From Paracoccus solventivorans (GTDB lineage Bacteria > Pseudomonadota > Alphaproteobacteria > Rhodobacterales > Rhodobacteraceae), in assembly GCF_900142875.1 (NCBI RefSeq), contig NZ_FRCK01000012.1:27362-91361 (forward strand): a DNA stretch of 64,000 nt. Reading direction: 5' to 3'. The first letter of the stretch is position 1, and every line of letters begins with the position of its first letter. The translations under genes were made by a program, and so were the position numbers. The notes below the pieces were generated by a model, which saw only the letters and a program-made list of their open reading frames with translations, did not search any database and was not told the origin of the DNA. Of the stretch, positions 59,917-64,000 are shown piece by piece.

Positions 59917-61770
59917 TCAGCCCCCGTCCGTGTCGGTCAGGAACCCGCCCGATTGCCGGTTCCACAGCCGCGCATAAAGCCCCCCCGCCGCCAGCAGCTC
60001 GGCATGGGTGCCCTGCTCGGCGATCCGGCCCTCGTCCATCACCACCAGCCGGTCCATCGCCGCGATGGTGGACAGGCGGTGGGCGATGGCGATCACGGTC
60101 TTGCCGGCCATCAGCCGTTCCAGTTGCGACTGGATCGCGGCCTCGACCTCGCTGTCGAGCGCGCTTGTCGCCTCGTCCAGCACCAGGATCGGCGCGTCCT
60201 TCAGTGCCACCCTTGCGATGGCGATGCGCTGGCGCTGGCCGCCCGACAGCTTGACGCCGCGCTCGCCCACATGCGCGTCCAGCCCCTTGCGCCCCTGCGC
60301 ATCGGCCAGATGCGGGATGAAGCCGGCGGCCTCGGCCGCCGTGGCCGCGGCCTCGATCTCGGCCCCCGAGGCATCTGGGCGGCCATAGGCGATGTTATCG
60401 CGCACCGAGCGGTGCAGCAGCCCCGAATCCTGCGTCACCACCCCGATGGCGGCGCGCAGCGAATCCTGCGTGACCTGCGCGATGTCCTGCCCGTCGATCT
60501 CGATCCGCCCCGATTCCACGTCGTGGAAGCGCAGCAGCAGGTTGATCAGCGTGGATTTCCCGGCCCCCGAGCGCCCGACCAGCCCGATCCGCTCGCCCGG
60601 CGCGATGTCCAGCGTCAGCCCGTCCAGCACCGCCATCGGCCGCTCACCCGGGGCGGCGTCATAGCGGAAGGTCACGTCGCGGAACCGCACCGCCCCGGCG
60701 GTCACCTGCAACGGCTGCGCGCCCGGCGCATCGACCACCATCCGCGGCAGCGCCAGCCCGGCAATGCCGTCGCGCACGGTGCCGATATTCTCGAACAGCG
60801 CCGCGAACTCCCACATGATCCAGTGGCTCATGTTGTTCAGCCGCATCGCCAGCGGCACCGCCACCGCCAGCGCCCCCACCTCGATCGCACCGCGGGTCCA
60901 CAGCCACAGCCCCAGCGCCGCCGTCACCGCGACCAGCACATGGTTGAGCAGGTTCAGCACCATGTCCTGCGCCGCCGACAGCCGCATCTGCCAGTGGACG
61001 GTGCCCAGGAACTCGTCCATCGATTCGCGGGCATGGGCTTCCTCGCGGGCGGAATGGCTGAACAGCTTGACCGTGGCGATGTTGGTATAGGCGTCGACGA
61101 TGCGCCCGGTCATGCCGGCGCGCGCCCCGGCCTGCGCCTCGGCCGCGCGGCCCAGCCGCGGGATCAGCACCCACAGCAGCGCCCCGTAGCCCAGCCCCCA
61201 AGCGGCGAACGGCAGCGCCAGCCGCCAGTCCTGCGAGGCCGCCAGCCACAGCGCCCCCGCGAAATAGACCAGCACATAGACCGCCACGTCCATCAGCTTC
61301 ATCGCGACCTCGCGCACCGCCAGCGCGGTCTGCATCAGCCGCGTGGCGATGCGCCCGGCGAACTCGTCCTGGAAATACCCCATCGACTGGCGCAGCAGAT
61401 AGCGATGCGCCTGCCAGCGGATGCGCTGCGGGAAATTGCCCAGCAGCGTCTGGTGCATGACCAGCGCGCCCAGGATGTTCAGCGCCGGCAGCACCAGCAG
61501 CAGCAGCGCCGCCATGCGCCACAGCCGCGGCCCCTCGACCGCCCAGAACTCGGCCCGCGGGGTGTCGGCCAGCCGGTTCACCAGGTCGCCCAGATAGCCG
61601 AACAGCACCACCTCGAGCGCAGCGATCAGCCCCGAGGCCACCGCCAGCAGCACCAGCCACGGCAGCGCGCCCCGCGAATAATGCAGCACGAACCCGGCCA
61701 GCGTGCGCGGCGGCATCCGCGGCCTGTCCTGCGGATAGGGATCGAGCCGGCGCTCGAACCAGCTGAACAT
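59917..61770 (-). CDS. ABC exporter, fused membrane and ATPase domains (MsbA/LmrA type)
   Basis: 617 aa half-transporter. Six membrane helices run from about residue 30 to 330. The nucleotide-binding domain has Walker A VGRSGAGKST (~410), Q-loop GVVTQDSG, signature LSGGQRQR (~512), Walker B/D-loop ILVLDEATSALDS (~533), and the switch His in AIAHRLST. It exports a lipid, peptide or drug; substrate not readable from sequence. First base overlaps none of its neighbours; the CatB-like acetyltransferase is 41 bp upstream on the same strand. Confidence 0.93.
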   Translation of the reverse strand: MFSWFERRLDPYPQDRPRMPPRTLAGFVLHYSRGALPWLVLLAVASGLIAALEVVLFGYLGDLVNRLADTPRAEFWAVEGPRLWRMAALLLLVLPALNILGALVMHQTLLGNFPQRIRWQAHRYLLRQSMGYFQDEFAGRIATRLMQTALAVREVAMKLMDVAVYVLVYFAGALWLAASQDWRLALPFAAWGLGYGALLWVLIPRLGRAAEAQAGARAGMTGRIVDAYTNIATVKLFSHSAREEAHARESMDEFLGTVHWQMRLSAAQDMVLNLLNHVLVAVTAALGLWLWTRGAIEVGALAVAVPLAMRLNNMSHWIMWEFAALFENIGTVRDGIAGLALPRMVVDAPGAQPLQVTAGAVRFRDVTFRYDAAPGERPMAVLDGLTLDIAPGERIGLVGRSGAGKSTLINLLLRFHDVESGRIEIDGQDIAQVTQDSLRAAIGVVTQDSGLLHRSVRDNIAYGRPDASGAEIEAAATAAEAAGFIPHLADAQGRKGLDAHVGERGVKLSGGQRQRIAIARVALKDAPILVLDEATSALDSEVEAAIQSQLERLMAGKTVIAIAHRLSTIAAMDRLVVMDEGRIAEQGTHAELLAAGGLYARLWNRQSGGFLTDTDGG

Positions 61771-61811
61771 GGTCGTCCTTTCCGTTGTCCCGTTGCCGCG
61801 AACGCGCTGCG

Positions 61812-62465
61812 TCAGGGGGCGAGTTCCGCCAACGCCGCCACGTCACCCCGCGCCAGCGCCGCCGTCGCCCGTGCGACCTGCGCGGCGGGCCAGTCCCACC
61901 ACGCCAGCGCCAGCAGCCGCGCCACCGTTCCGGCGTCGAAGCGGTGGCGGATGATGCGTGCCGGGTTGCCGGCGACGACGACATAATCCGGCACCGTCCC
62001 GCCGACAACCGCGCCCGCGCCGATGATCACCCCGCTGCCGATCCGCGCGCCCGGCAGGACGGTGGCGCCGTCCCCGATCCACACGTCATGGCCGATCACC
62101 GTGTCCGGCAGGCCGGTGATCTGGTCGATGTAATCTCCCACCCGCTGATGGTCGAAGATCGCAAAGGGATAGGTGCTGATCCCCGCCATCGGATGGTTGG
62201 CCGATGCGGTGATGATCCGCACCCCGTCCGCGATCTGGCAGAACCGCCCGATCTGCAGCCGCTCGGGCGCGCCGGGGTAGAGATAGGGCGCCAGCCGCGC
62301 CGCCCAGTCCTCGGGCGGATCGAAGGTCGAGGCATAGGTGAAATCCCCCACCCGGATATTCGGGTGGTCGATGGCGCGCGCCAGATGCACCAGCCCGCGG
62401 TTCACCCGCCCGTCGGGAAACCGCATCGGATGCAGCACCGCGGGGTCGAGGAAGCCGGCCGGCAT
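61812..62465 (-). CDS. CatB-related O-acetyltransferase (left-handed beta-helix)
   Basis: 217 aa hexapeptide-repeat enzyme of the xenobiotic acetyltransferase group. IGRFCQIADGVRIITASANHPMAGISTYPF (~72-101) contains the catalytic His, and IGHDVWIGDGATVLPGARIGSGVIIGAGAVVGGTVPDYVVVAGNPARII (~124-172) the repeats. It uses acetyl-CoA to O-acetylate small molecules or sugars. ATG 62465 comes 3 bp after the HIT gene stop with GGGG adjacent, so the genes are co-transcribed. Confidence 0.9.
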   Translation of the reverse strand: MPAGFLDPAVLHPMRFPDGRVNRGLVHLARAIDHPNIRVGDFTYASTFDPPEDWAARLAPYLYPGAPERLQIGRFCQIADGVRIITASANHPMAGISTYPFAIFDHQRVGDYIDQITGLPDTVIGHDVWIGDGATVLPGARIGSGVIIGAGAVVGGTVPDYVVVAGNPARIIRHRFDAGTVARLLALAWWDWPAAQVARATAALARGDVAALAELAP

Positions 62466-62468
62466 CCC

Positions 62469-62894
62469 CTAGTCCCGCGACAGGGCGCGCGCGATCCCCG
62501 CCATCTCGTCCGCAGGCAGCATCGGCGGGGTGGTGTAGCCGTCGATCCCCTCGGCCAGGTAGACCTGCGAGGTCACGTCATGGACATGATGCATCGGCAC
62601 CACATGGGCATGGGCGTGCGGCACGTGGATGCCGGTAAAGAACATCGCCACCCGCTCGACCCCGTAAAGCCGCTTCATCCGCCGCGACAGCATCTGGCTG
62701 ACCTCCATCACCCGCGCCGCCAGCGGCGCGGGAATGTCCTCGAACCAGACGTGATGCGCCCTGGGAATGACCAGCGCATGACCGGCGCGGATCGGGTGCA
62801 GGTCAAGAAAGGCCATCACCTGATCGTCCTCGTGTACGAGATGGGCAGGCAACTCACCCCGCGCGATGCGGCAGAACAGACAGTCGTGGGTCAT
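62469..62894 (-). CDS. HIT-family protein
   Basis: 141 aa histidine-triad nucleotide-binding protein, an AMP-lysine or dinucleotide hydrolase. DCLFCRIARGELPAHLVHEDDQVMAFLDLHPIRAGHALVIPRAHH is the N-terminal core; the triad is HVPHAHAHVVP near residue 90-100. The CxxC in DCLFC may bind Zn. ATG 62894 follows GGAGG; upstream in-frame reading to 62990 is not conserved. The 141-bp gap upstream is AT-rich and may hold the promoter. Confidence 0.92.
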   Translation of the reverse strand: MTHDCLFCRIARGELPAHLVHEDDQVMAFLDLHPIRAGHALVIPRAHHVWFEDIPAPLAARVMEVSQMLSRRMKRLYGVERVAMFFTGIHVPHAHAHVVPMHHVHDVTSQVYLAEGIDGYTTPPMLPADEMAGIARALSRD

Positions 62895-63035
62895 TGGGGG
62901 CCTCCGTTCACGCGCGAGATTGCGGCAAGCGTCGGGCGGGGGCAATGGGTGGCACGCCCGCAGCGAACAATCGTGACAGCAGCTATTCACATCGAGTCAG
63001 TCAAGCTCCGGTCAGGTAAACTAACAACGGAAACC

Positions 63036-63668
63036 CTATGGACCCGGATCCTGGGGCGCCTCGCCAGTTTCTCCCAGAAGCCCGCAGAACAGCTGATTGC
63101 ACCAATCCCGGCGAGTGTTGAGCAACTCGATATAGCGCTCGCTGCGCCACCCGACCAAATCCTCGCATATCCTCTCTAGGGAAAGAACATCGTAGAAGCC
63201 CATTTCTTTCATGACTGCCTCCTGTCCCGCCGGAGTAATGGCTCCCCAGACAAGTATGGCTCCGTCAGTATCCACCACCTTCCCGCCGACATGAACGGTC
63301 TGGCCCGGCGCTCTATTCGCAGCATCACGAAATGCTTGGAAAGCCGGCTTCTGATGATGTGCAAGCTGGTCGGCTCTTTCCAGAACGAAGTATCGGAAAT
63401 TCTGATACTCGATCTCGCATTTCATCTCGCTGACATAGACCCTGCCAGTGGCGCGTTCCCGGAACGTGAAATCCAAGGTGTATCCGCGCAACGCTCCGAC
63501 AGAACGGACCGTTGGCCGCCCGAGGTTTTCGTAACGCGCCCGTGGATCGTCGGCCCAGATTGAAACGATATTCTCGGAAAATATTCCGAAGAGCCTGGAA
63601 AGAAACTTGGCTCGCGCGCCTGCGTGGATTCCAGTCTTCTGGAACAGCCCCCTGAAATATTCGGTCAT
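63036..63668 (-). CDS. Uncharacterised protein with PD-(D/E)XK-like motif, low GC
   Basis: 210 aa, no homologue recognised. Clearly lower in GC than the rest of the window, which suggests recent transfer. The segment YTLDFTFRERATGRVYVSEMKCEIEY (residues ~63-88) has the Asp...Glu-x-Lys spacing of PD-(D/E)XK nuclease-fold proteins, with predicted beta strands around it. No DNA-binding domain is visible. Start ATG 63668 with AGAGG upstream. It lies between the tuf terminator and the HIT gene. It could be a nuclease of a defence or restriction system, but it stands alone. Confidence 0.6.
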   Translation of the reverse strand: MTEYFRGLFQKTGIHAGARAKFLSRLFGIFSENIVSIWADDPRARYENLGRPTVRSVGALRGYTLDFTFRERATGRVYVSEMKCEIEYQNFRYFVLERADQLAHHQKPAFQAFRDAANRAPGQTVHVGGKVVDTDGAILVWGAITPAGQEAVMKEMGFYDVLSLERICEDLVGWRSERYIELLNTRRDWCNQLFCGLLGETGEAPQDPGP

Positions 63669-63688
63669 CTGCGCCTCTGGTCATCAAG

Positions 63689-63717
63689 AAAAAGCCCGCC
63701 CCGTTTCGGGGGCGGGC
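63689..63717 (-). terminator. Rho-independent terminator of tuf
   Basis: Perfect 9-bp stem GCCCGCCCC / GGGGCGGGC with a 6-base loop, followed on the minus strand by TTTTT (AAAAA at 63689-63693). It lies 38 bases beyond the tuf stop. Confidence 0.92.
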
Positions 63718-63754
63718 CTGTGTCGCGGTTCTGGTGGGGCGGTTGCCCCTTGGA

Positions 63755-64000
63755 TCACTCGAGGATCTTGGAGACCACGCCGGCGCCCACCGTGCGGCCG
63801 CCTTCGCGGATGGCGAAGCGCAGTTTCTCTTCCATCGCGATCGGGGCGATCAGCTCGACCTCGAACTTCAGGTTGTCGCCCGGCATCACCATCTCGGTGC
63901 CTTCCGGCAGCTTCACCGTCCCGGTCACGTCGGTGGTGCGGAAGTAGAACTGCGGCCGGTAGTTGGCGAAGAACGGGGTGTGGCGGCCGCCCTCTTCCTT
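63755..64000 (-). CDS. tuf: Elongation factor Tu, C-terminal part
   Basis: Only the last 81 codons are in the window. They read domain 3 of EF-Tu: [65 protein letters not shown], ending SKILE. The gene continues past the right edge. In many alphaproteobacteria a tuf copy precedes tRNA-Trp-secE-nusG, as here apart from the inserted genes. Confidence 0.97.
   Translation of the reverse strand, partial: KEEGGRHTPFFANYRPQFYFRTTDVTGTVKLPEGTEMVMPGDNLKFEVELIAPIAMEEKLRFAIREGGRTVGAGVVSKILE

Noticed and set aside
63325..63687. Alternative frame overlapping the orphan gene near tuf
   Set aside because: No coherent hydrophobic core or motif; the 210-aa frame has balanced composition and a ribosome site.

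Overview
The window is GC-rich, apart from a few short AT-rich patches. Its gene content (a pca/pob operon of alphaproteobacterial layout, a succinoglycan-type exopolysaccharide locus, rplKAJL-rpoBC, and TTAA-N7-TTAA and CTG-N10-CAG type regulatory sites) points to an alphaproteobacterium of the order Rhodobacterales, plausibly Paracoccus or a relative. Both ends are cut: an aldehyde dehydrogenase at the left and tuf (EF-Tu) at the right.

Region 1 (1-11,664) is aromatic acid catabolism. An aldehyde dehydrogenase and an AraC-type regulator diverge. The LysR regulator PcaQ diverges from a tightly coupled operon: pobA, pcaD, pcaC, pcaH, pcaG, a BKACE/DUF849 gene, pcaB and a TRAP transporter (P-Q-M). 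Together these take up an aromatic acid, hydroxylate 4-hydroxybenzoate to protocatechuate, cleave the ring by the ortho route and reach 3-oxoadipate. No pcaIJ or pcaF is present; the BKACE enzyme probably finishes the pathway.

Region 2 (11,681-41,652) is a cell-surface and secondary-metabolite locus. It holds glycosyltransferases, a secreted glycosidase-like protein with an SGNH hydrolase, a Wzy-like polymerase, a WecG/TagA transferase, a Wzx-like flippase, a GMC oxidoreductase, an ExoY-like initiating sugar transferase, and a Wzz/Wzc-like pair. Inside it sits a compact biosynthetic operon (18,298-30,224) made of a one-module PKS with unusual domain order (KS-AT-KR-DH-ACP-TE), a glycosyltransferase, a formyltransferase-A-PCP NRPS with a luciferase-like monooxygenase inserted in the A domain, and a phosphopantetheinyl transferase. 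The A-domain code reads as glycine, so the simplest predicted product is an N-formyl-4-aminocrotonate-like acid, possibly oxidised and glycosylated. A lux-box-like palindrome lies at the expected place upstream of the operon. A TTAA-N7-TTAA (CtrA-type) site lies upstream of the ExoY-like gene. A MarR regulator and an outer-membrane beta-barrel protein end the region.

Region 3 (41,805-45,650) is glcDEF, the glycolate oxidase operon, read on the minus strand.

Region 4 (45,910-64,000) is the core transcription/translation block on the minus strand: tuf, tRNA-Trp, secE, nusG, rplK, rplA, rplJ, rplL, rpoB, rpoC. Accessory genes separate tuf, tRNA-Trp and secE: a low-GC PD-(D/E)XK-like protein, a HIT protein, a CatB-like acetyltransferase, an ABC exporter, a sulfotransferase-like protein and an Rrf2 regulator.

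A short element with core GG(A/G)TATTT occurs at least four times: an inverted pair at 41,700-41,773, once next to tRNA-Trp, and once in frame inside the PKS coding region.
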